64,000 bases of DNA from Hydractinia symbiolongicarpus (GCF_029227915.1 NC_079880.1:11623501-11687500); one strand, 5' to 3'. Numbered from the stretch's first letter, positions 45,841 through 59,765 are shown. The notes: generated by a model from the sequence alone, not told the origin. Numbers and translations are program-made.

Positions 45841-48719
45841 CCCCATCCAGAATTTTTCTTTATCTAAAAGCAAACTATCAATTTGCCTGTTTGTTAAATT
45901 CTCTCCATTGGTCACAACATCAACTATAATAAACCCAATATTTTGCACAGAGGCATTAGGGCATTCATCAATAAAATGTTTCAACTTTGCAAGATGGTAT
46001 CTTCTTTTTAATGTGGGATTTGTAATTCGAAAGTCGAGGCTTCCAAGCAACGGTGGATCCAACACCCTGCTTACCACATAATTTACAAAAAGCAACGTAT
46101 ATAACGTTTTTTTGAACTGCAACTGCTTTCGCGAAGAATTTTAAATTTTCTGCCAGTTGCTTTTGATACTATAAAAGTGGTTTCAATTACATAATTCTTG
46201 CAGGAGTCGCATTTTTTATTTTTACATTTCACATAACCTGCTGCATTGTCGTTTGATAAATCAGACTTGATATTGTAAGGATCAGCACGTAATATTAAAT
46301 CCCTTAAGTTATTCTCTCTTTTATATGCAACCAATATACTGTTTTCTGGAAACAGACGCGACAAGTCTGGATGATTACTAATAATGGGCATACGGGGCTG
46401 GACAATGGTTCTAATGTCGGGTCCTCTAGGGTTGAACTTTGTGGAGAAGATAACTCTTGTTTCAGAATTATTGCGGGTAATCTTTTTCCTAGCATCAAAG
46501 CGTGATATTGTTCCTAATGTTGAAATGTTTTCTTAATGATACTTTTATTATAACCTCTTTTTGTTAAATAACCACAGTACTTCTTTGATTTCTCATTATG
46601 ATCAGTATTGTTACTACAGATCCGACGAAGACGTAATGCAACACCTTTTGGTATACCTCTAATAGAACTTTTATTGTGGCAGGATGTTGCGTGAAGATAT
46701 AAATGATATAAACCCATCTGTGGGTTTACTGTAAACAGTTGTGCTGATTTTGTTATCTTTCAATGACATCTGCAGGTCAAGGAAACAGAGTTTATCACCT
46801 CCAATTTCCATTGTGAATTTCAAATCTTGGTTAATAGAATTCATAAAAACAAAGAATTCTTGTAACTTATCATTGCTATCACACCATAAAGATAGGCAGT
46901 CATCTCTATAACGACCAAAATACAATATTTCAGGATAAGAAGAATGCATTTTTTCAAAAACAGCGTCGTCTATGGAGGATACAGCTATATCTGCATACGA
47001 ACAAGAACTAGGTGCACCTGTTGCTGTGCCATTCGTTTGTAACAAGTGCTCATTTGCGAAAACAGAATTGTTATTATAAAGACATAAGTCTAACGCATCC
47101 ATAATGCATTCTGTCGATGGTTTCTTAAATATTCTTTTATCCATGGTTTTTCGCACGGAATCTAAACCATTTCTATTGTCAATGCTAGGAAACATTGAGT
47201 GTGATCAGGTATGCCTTTTTCGTTAATTGAATCGATAATGTCCAGTAAGTGAGACGTGTTCTTAATTTTACTACGCATATTTTCAGTAAACGGTGCACAT
47301 ATAACTTCAAGAAATCTAGCTAAATTCTCGATAGCAGTGTTACAACCAGAAGTAAGTAATCGTACTGGAGTACTAGCCTTGTGAGTTTTGTAAAGAGTGG
47401 AGTTTTTTCCTGGACAGGCATTCTCATTCACTATATATTCTTTCCATTGCTTTGATATTTCACCATTTTTACACCATTTTTCAGCCCAATCTTTCACCTT
47501 TTAGATGTGTTGTAAAATTGGATCATGTTCTAACGTTACAAAGGAACTCCTTTGTATCTGTTGTTTTGCCTTTTCTTTGTCAGTTATTTTGTCTACAATT
47601 ACGAAACGGTTTCCTTTGTCCTGTGACCTAATTATTAAATCACCATCTTTATTATAAAGTTGTTGTTTTCTCCATGTGTTTAAATACATTCTCTGATCCT
47701 TAGTCAAATTATCTTTTACTGTTCTCCTAGAAGTATCATTAAAAAGAGATCTTTTAATGTTTGATATGAAAGTCTCGAGTTCCGGCGAATTCGTTTTTGG
47801 AACAATCCATGTAGACGGCTTTCTCGGGGGATTCTTTATCTCTATATTGAATGTATCATTGTTATTTGAATTTTTATTTCTAAATATATATCGTGCTCTA
47901 ACACGGTTTTTCAAAGAGTCGAAGTCTTTTTGGAGTTGAATCCAATCGTAATTCAATGGAGTTGGAACAAATGAGGGCCCCTTAGCGCAAAGTTTTTTCA
48001 TAGAAGTAGATATCCGTTTAGAGTCAACATTAATAAGGATAGGATGATGATCATTCATAACAGTTTCTAAAGTTACCACCTCAGGTGCAGGACTTAGTTG
48101 AATATCTTGGTAATTATTTAGAAGCCGTGATATATTATTTTTAAAAAGAGAGATATTAACTCCATCTCTTACCAACTTTTTTTCTCGTCGCTTTTCTAAT
48201 ATAGATTGAATTCGATCATTTTTCCTTGTAAACAATGTACGGATATATAAATCTTGTTCTGGAAAACTCTTAAACATAACTAGAGCTATTGCGCGCGCAG
48301 CATCTTCATGTTTGCATATTGATCGTCTGTAATAAGAAATTGTTTTCTGTAAAAGCTTAATGGAACATTTTTTCAATATGCTGAAATATCCACAGCCTTT
48401 GATATTAAAATGGAAACGCAACATAAAACCTTTTGGTACACAATTGTATTTAATGTAGGTTGACATGAATACGATGTGATGACGGTATCGTATAATCCTG
48501 TTAATACTGGAAAGTAAACGACGGTTTAATTGAATTTCCGCGCCCGAAGGCGTAGGAAATTCTTTAAAACCGTCGTTTTTTTCTTTCGGAGCATTTTTTG
48601 AGAAAAAATCGACCCTGGGATTTCACGTTGCTCCGTCACAGATCTAAACTTTGTACCCAAGCTCCTTAACTACTGGGAAGTCTCGTATTGACGTTTCAGG
48701 CCAAAATTGGTATTTTTTT
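45841..48719 (-). mobile_element. Penelope unit 4 (type A)
   Basis: Length 2,879 bp. Same marker set as unit 2: seven T, G in KATGRKF, V in KGVALRL, G in QDKGNRF. Confidence 0.88.
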
Positions 48720-51597
48720 CCCCATCCAGAATTTTTCTTTATCTAAAAGCAAACTATCAATTTGCCTGTTTGTTAAATTCTCTCCATTGGTCACAACATC
48801 AACTATAATAAACCCAATATTTTGCACAGAGGCATTAGGGCATTCATCAATAAAATGTTTCAACTTTGCAAGATGGTATCTTCTTTTTAATGTGGGATTT
48901 GTAATTCGAAAGTCGAGGCTTCCAAGCAACGGTGGATCCAACACCCTGCTTACCACATAATTTACAAAAAGCAACGTATATAACGTTTTTTGAACTGCAA
49001 CTGCTTTCGCGAAGAATTTTAAATTTTCTGCTAGTTGCTTTTGATACTATAAAAGTGGTTTCAATTACATAATTCTTGCAGGAGTCGCATTTTTTATTTT
49101 TACATTTCACATAACCTGCTGCATTGTCGTTTGATAAATCAGACTTGATATTGTAAGGATCAGCACGTAATATTAAATCCCTTAAGTTATTCTCTCTTTT
49201 ATATGCAACCAATATACTGTTTTCTGGAAACAGACGCGAAAAGTCTGGATGATTACTAATAATGGGCATACGGGGCTGGACAATGGTTCTAATGTCGGGT
49301 CCTCTAGGGTTGAACTTTGTGGAGAAGATAACTCTTGTTTCAGAATTATTGCGGGTAATCTTTTTCCTAGCATCAAAGCGTGATATTGTTCCTAATGTTG
49401 AAATGTTTTCTTAATGATACTTTTATTATAACCTCTTTTTGTTAAATAACCACAGTACTTCTTTGATTTCTCATTATGATCAGTATTGTTACTACAGATC
49501 CGACGAAGACGTAATGCAATACCTTTTGGTATACCTCTAATAGAACTTTTATTGTGGCAGGATGTTGCGTGAAGATATAAATGATATAAACCCATCTGTG
49601 GGTTTACTGTAAACAGTTGTGCTGATTTTGTTATCTTTCAATGACATCTGCAGGTCAAGGAAACAGAGTTTATCACCTCCAATTTCCATTGTGAATTTCA
49701 AATCTTGGTTAATAGAATTCATAAAAACAAAGAATTCTTGTAACTTATCATTGCTATCACACCATAAAGATAGGCAGTCATCTCTATAACGACCAAAATA
49801 CAATATTTCAGGATAAGAAGAATGCATTTTTTCAAAAACAGCGTCGTCTATGGAGGATACAGCTATATCTGCATACGAACAAGAACTAGGTGCACCTGTT
49901 GCTGTGCCATTCGTTTGTAACAAGTGCTCATTTGCGAAAACAGAATTGTTATTATAAAGACATAAGTCTAACGCATCCATAATGCATTCTGTCGATGGTT
50001 TCTTAAATATTCTTTTATCCATGGTTTTTCGCACGGAATCTAAACCATTTCTATTGTCAATGCTAGGAAACATTGAGTGTGATCAGGTATGCCTTTTTCG
50101 TTAATTGAATCGATAATGTCCAGTAAGTGAGACGTGTTCTTAATTTTACTACGCATATTTTCAGTAAACGGTGCACATATAACTTCAAGAAATCTAGCTA
50201 AATTCTCGATAGCAGTGTTACAACCAGAAGTAAGTAATCGTACTGGAGTACTAGCCTTGTGAGTTTTGTAAAGAGTGGAGTTTTTTCCTGGACAGGCATT
50301 CTCATTCACTATATATTCTTTCCATTGCTTTGATATTTCACCATTTTTACACCATTTTTCAGCCCAATCTTTCACCTTTTAGATGTGTTGTAAAATTGGA
50401 TCATGTTCTAACGTTACAAAGGAACTCCTTTGTATCTGTTGTTTTGCCTTTTCTTTGTCAGTTATTTTGTCTACAATTACGAAACGGTTTTCTTTGTCCT
50501 GTGACCTAATTATTAAATCACCATCTTTATTATAAAGTTGTTGTTTTCTCCATGTGTTTAAATACATTCTCTGATCCTTAGTCAAATTATCTTTTACTGT
50601 TCTCCTAGAAGTATCATTAAAAAGAGATCTTTTAATGTTTGATATGAAAGTCTCGAGTTCCGGCGAATTCGTTTTTGGAACAATCCATGTAGACGGCTTT
50701 CTCGGGGGATTCTTTATCTCTATATTGAATGTATCATTGTTATTTGAATTTTTATTTCTAAATATATATCGTGCTCTAACACGGTTTTTCAAAGAGTCGA
50801 AGTCTTTTTGGAGTTGAATCCAATCGTAATTCAATGGAGTTGGAACAAATGAGGGCCCCTTAGCGCAAAGTTTTTTCATAGAAGTAGATATCCGTTTAGA
50901 GTCAACATTAATAAGGATAGGATGATGATCATTCATAACAGTTTCTAAAGTTACCACCTCAGGTGCAGGACTTAGTTGAATATCTTGGTAATTATTTAGA
51001 AGCCGTGATATATTATTTTTAAAAAGAGAGATATTAACTCCATCTCTTACCAACTTTTTTTCTCGTCGCTTTTCTAATATAGATTGAATTCGATCATTTT
51101 TCCTTGTAAACAATGTACGGATATATAAATCTTGTTCTGGAAAACTCTTAAACATAACTAGAGCTATTGCGCGCGCAGCATCTTCATGTTTGCATATTGA
51201 TCGTCTGTAATAAGAAATTGTTTTCTGTAAAAGCTTAATGGAACATTTTTTCAATATGCTGAAATATCCACAGCCTTTGATATTAAAATGGAAACGCAAC
51301 ATAAAACCTTTTGGTACACAATTGTATTTAATGTAGGTTGACATGAATACGATGTGATGACGGTATCGTATAATCCTGTTAATACTGGAAAGTAAACGAC
51401 GGTTTAATTGAATTTCCGCGCCCGAAGGCGTAGGAAATTCTTTAAAACCGTCGTTTTTTTCTTTCGGAGCATTTTTTGAGAAAAAATCGACCCTGGGATT
51501 TCACGTTGCTCCGTCACAGATCTAAACTTTGTACCCAAGCTCCTTAACTACTGGGAAGTCTCGTATTGACGTTTCAGGCCAAAATTGGTATTTTTTT
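48720..51597 (-). mobile_element. Penelope unit 5 (type B)
   Basis: Length 2,878 bp. It carries the type B markers of unit 3 (S, I, E; six T) plus private changes: F for L in ISNHPDFSRLF and a C-to-F change visible in the overlapping frame (same SNP). Confidence 0.88.
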
Positions 51598-54476
51598 CCC
51601 CATCCAGAATTTTTCTTTATCTAAAAGCAAACTATCAATTTGCCTGTTTGTTAAATTCTCTCCATTGGTCACAACATCAACTATAATAAACCCAATATTT
51701 TGCACAGAGGCATTAGGGCATTCATCAATAAAATGTTTCAACTTTGCAAGATGGTATCTTCTTTTTAATGTGGGATTTGTAATTCGAAAGTCGAGGCTTC
51801 CAAGCAACGGTGGATCCAACACCCTGCTTACCACATAATTTACAAAAAGCAACGTATATAACGTTTTTTTGAACTGCAACTGCTTTCGCGAAGAATTTTA
51901 AATTTTCTGCCAGTTGCTTTTGATACTATAAAAGTGGTTTCAATTACATAATTCTTGCAGGAGTCGCATTTTTTATTTTTACATTTCACATAACCTGCTG
52001 CATTGTCGTTTGATAAATCAGACTTGATATTGTAAGGATCAGCACGTAATATTAAATCCCTTAAGTTATTCTCTCTTTTATATGCAACCAATATACTGTT
52101 TTCTGGAAACAGACGCGACAAGTCTGGATGATTACTAATAATGGGCATACGGGGCTGGACAATGGTTCTAATGTCGGGTCCTCTAGGGTTGAACTTTGTG
52201 GAGAAGATAACTCTTGTTTCAGAATTATTGCGGGTAATCTTTTTCCTAGCATCAAAGCGTGATATTGTTCCTAATGTTGAAATGTTTTCTTAATGATACT
52301 TTTATTATAACCTCTTTTTGTTAAATAACCACAGTACTTCTTTGATTTCTCATTATGATCAGTATTGTTACTACAGATCCGACGAAGACGTAATGCAACA
52401 CCTTTTGGTATACCTCTAATAGAACTTTTATTGTGGCAGGATGTTGCGTGAAGATATAAATGATATAAACCCATCTGTGGGTTTACTGTAAACAGTTGTG
52501 CTGATTTTGTTATCTTTCAATGACATCTGCAGGTCAAGGAAACAGAGTTTATCACCTCCAATTTCCATTGTGAATTTCAAATCTTGGTTAATAGAATTCA
52601 TAAAAACAAAGAATTCTTGTAACTTATCATTGCTATCACACCATAAAGATAGGCAGTCATCTCTATAACGACCAAAATACAATATTTCAGGATAAGAAGA
52701 ATGCATTTTTTCAAAAACAGCGTCGTCTATGGAGGATACAGCTATATCTGCATACGAACAAGAACTAGGTGCACCTGTTGCTGTGCCATTCGTTTGTAAC
52801 AAGTGCTCATTTGCGAAAACAGAATTGTTATTATAAAGACATAAGTCTAACGCATCCATAATGCATTCTGTCGATGGTTTCTTAAATATTCTTTTATCCA
52901 TGGTTTTTCGCACGGAATCTAAACCATTTCTATTGTCAATGCTAGGAAACATTGAGTGTGATCAGGTATGCCTTTTTCGTTAATTGAATCGATAATGTCC
53001 AGTAAGTGAGACGTGTTCTTAATTTTACTACGCATATTTTCAGTAAACGGTGCACATCTAACTTCAAGAAATCTAGCTAAATTCTCGATAGCAGTGTTAC
53101 AACCAGAAGTAAGTAATCGTACTGGAGTACTAGCCTTGTGAGTTTTGTAAAGAGTGGAGTTTTTTCCTGGACAGGCATTCTCATTCACTATATATTCTTT
53201 CCATTGCTTTGATATTTCACCATTTTTACACCATTTTTCAGCCCAATCTTTCACCTTTTAGATGTGTTGTAAAATTGGATCATGTTCTAACGTTACAAAG
53301 GAACTCCTTTGTATCTGTTGTTTTGCCTTTTCTTTGTCAGTTATTTTGTCTACAATTACGAAACGGTTTCCTTTGTCCTGTGACCTAATTATTAAATCAC
53401 CATCTTTATTATAAAGTTGTTGTTTTCTCCATGTGTTTAAATACATTCTCTGATCCTTAGTCAAATTATCTTTTACTGTTCTCCTAGAAGTATCATTAAA
53501 AAGAGATCTTTTAATGTTTGATATGAAAGTCTCGAGTTCCGGCGAATTCGTTTTTGGAACAATCCATGTAGACGGCTTTCTCGGGGGATTCTTTATCTCT
53601 ATATTGAATGTATCATTGTTATTTGAATTTTTATTTCTAAATATATATCGTGCTCTAACACGGTTTTTCAAAGAGTCGAAGTCTTTTTGGAGTTGAATCC
53701 AATCGTAATTCAATGGAGTTGGAACAAATGAGGGCCCCTTAGCGCAAAGTTTTTTCATAGAAGTAGATATCCGTTTAGAGTCAACATTAATAAGGATAGG
53801 ATGATGATCATTCATAACAGTTTCTAAAGTTACCACCTCAGGTGCAGGACTTAGTTGAATATCTTGGTAATTATTTAGAAGCCGTGATATATTATTTTTA
53901 AAAAGAGAGATATTAACTCCATCTCTTACCAACTTTTTTTCTCGTCGCTTTTCTAATATAGATTGAATTCGATCATTTTTCCTTGTAAACAATGTACGGA
54001 TATATAAATCTTGTTCTGGAAAACTCTTAAACATAACTAGAGCTATTGCGCGCGCAGCATCTTCATGTTTGCATATTGATCGTCTGTAATAAGAAATTGT
54101 TTTCTGTAAAAGCTTAATGGAACATTTTTTCAATATGCTGAAATATCCACAGCCTTTGATATTAAAATGGAAACGCAACATAAAACCTTTTGGTACACAA
54201 TTGTATTTAATGTAGGTTGACATGAATACGATGTGATGACGGTATCGTATAATCCTGTTAATACTGGAAAGTAAACGACGGTTTAATTGAATTTCCGCGC
54301 CCGAAGGCGTAGGAAATTCTTTAAAACCGTCGTTTTTTTCTTTCGGAGCATTTTTTGAGAAAAAATCGACCCTGGGATTTCACGTTGCTCCGTCACAGAT
54401 CTAAACTTTGTACCCAAGCTCCTTAACTACTGGGAAGTCTCGTATTGACGTTTCAGGCCAAAATTGGTATTTTTTT
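51598..54476 (-). mobile_element. Penelope unit 6 (type A)
   Basis: Length 2,879 bp. It carries the type A markers with seven T, plus a private I-to-R change in LARFLEVRCAPF near 53058. Confidence 0.88.
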
Positions 54477-57341
54477 CCCCATCCAGAATTTTTCTTTATC
54501 TAAAAGCAAACTATCAATTTGCCTGTTTGTTAAATTCTCTCCATTGGTCACAACATCAACTATAATAAACCCAATATTTTGCACAGAGGCATTAGGGCAT
54601 TCATCAATAAAATGTTTCAACTTTGCAAGATGGTATCTTCTTTTTAATGTGGGATTTGTAATTCGAAAGTCGAGGCTTCCAAGCAACGGTGGATCCAACA
54701 CCCTGCTTACCACATAATTTACAAAAAGCAACGTATATAACGTTTTTTGAACTGCAACTGCTTTCGCGAAGAATTTTAAATTTTCTGCTAGTTGCTTTTG
54801 ATACTATAAAAGTGGTTTCAATTACATAATTCTTGCAGGAGTCGCATTTTTTATTTTTACATTTCACATAACCTGCTGCATTGTCGTTTGATAAATCAGA
54901 CTTGATATTGTAAGGATCAGCACGTAATATTAAATCCCTTAAGTTATTCTCTCTTTTATATGCAACCAATATACTGTTTTCTGGAAACAGACGCGACAAG
55001 TCTGGATGATTACTAATAATGGGCATACGGGGCTGGACAATGGTTCTAATGTCGGGTCCTCTAGGGTTGAACTTTGTGGAGAAGATAACTCTTGTTTCAG
55101 AATTATTGCGGGTAATCTTTTTCCTAGCATCAAAGCGTGATATTGTTCCTAATGTTGAAATGTTTTCTTAATGATACTTTTATTATAACCTCTTTTTGTT
55201 AAATAACCACAGTACTTCTTTGATTTCTCATTATGATCAGTATTGTTACTACAGATCCGACGAAGACGTAATGCAATACCTTTTGGTATACCTCTAATAG
55301 AACTTTTATTGTGGCAGGATGTTGCGTGAAGATATAAATGATATAAACCCATCTGTGGGTTTACTGTAAACAGTTGTGCTGATTTTGTTATCTTTCAATG
55401 ACATCTGCAGGTCAAGGAAACAGAGTTTATCACCTCCAATTTCCATTGTGAATTTCAAATCTTGGTTAATAGAATTCATAAAAACAAAGAATTCTTGTAA
55501 CTTATCATTGCTATCACACCATAAAGATAGGCAGTCATCTCTATAACGACCAAAATACAATATTTCAGGATAAGAAGAATGCATTTTTTCAAAAACAGCG
55601 TCGTCTATGGAGGATACAGCTATATCTGCATACGAACAAGAACTAGGTGCACCTGTTGCTGTGCCATTCGTTTGTAACAAGTGCTCATTTGCGAAAACAG
55701 AATTGTTATTATAAAGACATAAGTCTAACGCATCCATAATGCATTCTGTCGATGGTTTCTTAAATATTCTTTTATCCATGGTTTTTCGCACGGAATCTAA
55801 ACCATTTCTATTGTCAATGCTAGGAAACATTGAGTGTGATCAGGTATGCCTTTTTCGTTAATTGAATCGATAATGTCCAGTAAGTGAGACGTGTTCTTAA
55901 TTTTACTACGCATATTTTCAGTAAACGGTGCACATATAACTTCAAGAAATCTAGCTAAATTCTCGATAGCAGTGTTACAACCAGAAGTAAGTAATCGTAC
56001 TGGAGTACTAGCCTTGTGAGTTTTGTAAAGAGTGGAGTTTTTTCCTGGACAGGCATTCTCATTCACTATATATTCTTTCCATTGCTTTGATATTTCACCA
56101 TTTTTACACCATTTTTCAGCCCAATCTTTCACCTTTTAGATGTGTTGTAAAATTGGATCATGTTCTAACGTTACAAAGGAACTCCTTTGTATCTGTTGTT
56201 TTGCCTTTTCTTTGTCAGTTATTTTGTCTACAATTACGAAACGGTTTCCTTTGTCCTGTGACCTAATTATTAAATCACCATCTTTATTATAAAGTTGTTG
56301 TTTTCTCCATGTGTTTAAATACATTCTCTGATCCTTAGTCAAATTATCTTTTACTGTTCTCCTAGAAGTATCATTAAAAAGAGATCTTTTAATGTTTGAT
56401 ATGAAAGTCTCGAGTTCCGGCGAATTCGTTTTTGGAACAATCCATGTAGACGGCTTTCTCGGGGGATTCTTTATCTCTATATTGAATGTATCATTGTTAT
56501 TTGAATTTTTATTTCTAAATATATATCGTGCTCTAACACGGTTTTTCAAAGAGTCGAAGTCTTTTTGGAGTTGAATCCAATCGTAATTCAATGGAGTTGG
56601 AACAAATGAGGGCCCCTTAGCGCAAAGTTTTTTCATAGAAGTAGATATCCGTTTAGAGTCAACATTAATAAGGATAGGATGATGATCATTCATAACAGTT
56701 TCTAAAGTTACCACCTCAGGTGCAGGACTTAGTTGAATATCTTGGTAATTATTTAGAAGCCGTGATATATTATTTTTAAAAAGAGAGATATTAACTCCAT
56801 CTCTTACCAACTTTTTTTCTCGTCGCTTTTCTAATATAGATTGAATTCGATCATTTTTCCTTGTAAACAATGTACGGATATATAAATCTTGTTCTGGAAA
56901 ACTCTTAAACATAACTAGAGCTATTGCGCGCGCAGCATCTTCATGTTTGCATATTGATCGTCTGTAATAAGAAATTGTTTTCTGTAAAAGCTTAATGGAA
57001 CATTTTTTCAATATGCTGAAATATCCACAGCCTTTGATATTAAAATGGAAACGCAACATAAAACCTTTTGGTACACAATTGTATTTAATGTAGGTTGACA
57101 TGAATACGATGTGATGACGGTATCGTATAATCCTGTTAATACTGGAAAGTAAACGACGGTTTAATTGAATTTCCACGCCCGAAGGCGTAGGAAATTCTTT
57201 AAAATATTTAAAGCATTTTTTGAGAAAAAATCGACCCTGGGATTTCACGTTGCTCCGTCACAGATCTAAACTTTGTACCCAAGCTCCTTAACTACTGGGA
57301 AGTCTCGTATTGACGTTTCAGGCCAAAATTGGTATTTTTTT
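54477..57341 (-). mobile_element. Penelope unit 7 (type B, partly converted)
   Basis: Length 2,865 bp. It has the S and I type B markers and six T, but G rather than E in QDKGNRF. Its junction hairpin is damaged near 57200, so the N-terminal frame is open upstream to 57248 (MKSQGRFFLKKCFKYFKEFP). Confidence 0.85.
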
Positions 57342-59151
57342 CCCCATCCAGAATTTTTCTTTATCTAATAGCAAACTATCAATTTGCCTGTTTGTTAAAT
57401 TCTCTCCATTGGTCACAACATCAACTATAATAAACCCAATATTTTGCACAGAGGCATTTTTCCTTGTAAACAATGTACGGATATATAAATCTTGTTCTGG
57501 AAAACTCTTAAACATAACTAGAGCTATTGCGCGCGCAGCATCTTCATGTTTGCATATTGATCGTCTGTAATAAGAAATTGTTTTCTGTAAAAGCTTAATG
57601 GAACATTTTTTCAATGCTAGGAAACATTGAGTGTGATCAGGTATGCCTTTTTCGTTAATTGAATCGATAATGTCCAGTAAGTGAGACGTGTTCTTAATTT
57701 TACTACGCATATTTTCAGTAAACGGTGCACATATAACTTCAAGAAATCTAGCTAAATTCTCGATAGCAGTGTTACAACCAGAAGTAAGTAATCGTACTGG
57801 AGTACTAGCCTTGTGAGTTTTGTAAAGAGTGGAGTTTTTTCCTGGACAGGCATTCTCATTCACTATATATTCTTTCCATTGCTTTGATATTTCACCATTT
57901 TTACACCATTTTTCAGCCCAATCTTTCACCTTTTAGATGTGTTGTAAAATTGGATCATGTTCTAACGTTACAAAGGAACTCCTTTGTATCTGTTGTTTTG
58001 CCTTTTCTTTGTCAGTTATTTTGTCTACAATTACGAAACGGTTTCCTTTGTCCTGTGACCTAATTATTAAATCACCATCTTTATTATAAAGTTGTTGTTT
58101 TCTCCATGTGTTTAAATACATTCTCTGATCCTTAGTCAAATTATCTTTTACTGTTCTCCTAGAAGTATCATTAAAAAGAGATCTTTTAATGTTTGATATG
58201 AAAGTCTCGAGTTCCGGCGAATTCGTTTTTGGAACAATCCATGTAGACGGCTTTCTCGGGGGATTCTTTATCTCTATATTCAATGTATCATTGTTATTTG
58301 AATTTTTATTTCTAAATATATATCGTGCTCTAACACGGTTTTTCAAAGAGTCGAAGTCTTTTTGGAGTTGAATCCAATCGTAATTCAATGGAGTTGGAAC
58401 AAATGAGGGCCCCTTAGCGCAAAGTTTTTTCATAGAAGTAGATATCCGTTTAGAGTCAACATTAATAAGGATAGGATGATGATCATTCATAACAGTTTCT
58501 AAAGTTACCACCTCAGGTGCAGGACTTAGTTGAATATCTTGGTAATTATTTAGAAGCCGTGATATATTATTTTTAAAAAGAGAGATATTAACTCCATCTC
58601 TTACCAACTTTTTTTCTCGTCGCTTTTCTAATATAGATTGAATTCGATCATTTTTCCTTGTAAACAATGTACGGATATATAAATCTTGTTCTGGAAAACT
58701 CTTAAACATAACTAGAGCTATTGCGCGCGCAGCATCTTCATGTTTGCATATTGATCGTCTGTAATAAGAAATTGTTTTCTGTAAAAGCTTAATGGAACAT
58801 TTTTTCAATATGCTGAGATATCCACAGCCTTTGATATTAAAATGGAAACGCAACATAAAACCTTTTGGTACACAATTGTATTTAATGTAGGTTGACATGA
58901 ATACGATGTGATGACGGTATCGTATAATCCTGTTAATACTGGAAAGTAAACGACGGTTTAATTGAATTTCCGCGCCCGAAGGCGTAGGAAATTCTTTAAA
59001 ACCGTCGTTTTTTTCTTTCGGAGCATTTTTTGAGAAAAAATCGACCCTGGGATTTCACGTTGCTCCGTCACAGATCTAAACTTTGTACCCAAGCTCCTTA
59101 ACTACTGGGAAGTCTCGTATTGACGTTTCAGGCCAAAATTGGTATTTTTTT
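57342..59151 (-). mobile_element. Penelope unit 8 (rearranged)
   Basis: Length 1,810 bp. It joins three non-adjacent parts of a unit: the GIY-YIG C-terminal part (to about 57458), an N-terminal segment (57459-57615: RKN...LLQKT...KKCS on the minus strand) and the RT core from 57616 on. Junctions share CAT and TCAAT. By chance an open frame (57929-57318) runs through the joins. The N-terminal half (58898-57933) is otherwise normal. Confidence 0.85.
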
Positions 59152-59765
59152 CGACAAAATTTGGCACAGTTAACAAAAAAAGTATGCTTAACATAATGGT
59201 GACATAATAATTTTGATTTTTGTCACCTAAATGTCATTTTAGGCCAAAATTGGTCCAAAAATTAGAACTACTTTATTTTCAACAAAATTTGGCACAGTTA
59301 ACAAATAAAGTATGCTGAACATAATGGTGACATCAAAATTGTGATTTCTTGTTACCTAAATGTCATTTTAGGCCAAAAATGGTCCAAAAATTAAAACTAC
59401 TATATTTTTGACAAGTTTTGGCACAATTAACAAAAAAGTATGCTGAACATAATGGTGACATCAAAATTTTGATTTTTGTCACCTAAATGCCATTTTAGGC
59501 CAAAATTGGTTCAAAAATTAAAACCACTTCATTTTCGGCTAAATCTGGCACAGTTAACAAATAAAGTATGCTGAAAATGATGATGGTACAAAAGTTTGAT
59601 TTTTTGTCACCTAAATGTCATTTCAGGCCAAAATTCATCCAAAAATTAAAACTGCTTTATTTGCGACAAAAATTGACACAGTTAATAAAAAAGTATGCTG
59701 AAAATGATGGCGACATCAAAATTTTGATTTTTTGTCAACTAATGCCGTTTAAGACCATACACGGC
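59131..59765. repeat. 128-bp minisatellite, five units
   Basis: Five tandem units with spacing about 127-129 bp are marked by 'ttggcacagttaacaaa' at 59161, 59289, about 59417, about 59546 and about 59673. Each unit also has 'aggccaaaattggtcc' and 'gtcacctaaatgtcatttta'. The Penelope array ends inside the first unit, and the word 'ggccaaaattggtatttttt' is present in each array junction. Non-coding. Confidence 0.8.

Larger units (their letters stand above)
36893..59151 (-). mobile_element. Tandem array of eight Penelope-like elements
   Basis: Eight head-to-tail units lie on the minus strand, taken from the start of the shared 'ccccatccagaatttttctt' word: 36893-40083, 40084-42962, 42963-45840, 45841-48719, 48720-51597, 51598-54476, 54477-57341 and 57342-59151. 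Units 2-6 are 2,878 or 2,879 bp in strict alternation, unit 7 is 2,865 bp, and unit 8 is an internally rearranged 1,810 bp. Each encodes pieces of a reverse transcriptase with a C-terminal GIY-YIG endonuclease, the architecture of Penelope-like elements. Sequence identity looks above 99%. Units 2-7 form three AB dimers. Penelope elements can form tandem copies, but an eight-unit series with a dimer period is unusual. An assembly artefact must be excluded. Confidence 0.9.

Noticed and set aside
36893-59151. Regular repeat spacing suggesting a CRISPR-like or rDNA-type array
   Set aside because: Units are 2.9 kb, carry reverse-transcriptase and GIY-YIG motifs and have no short spacers or rRNA sequence; it is a retroelement array.
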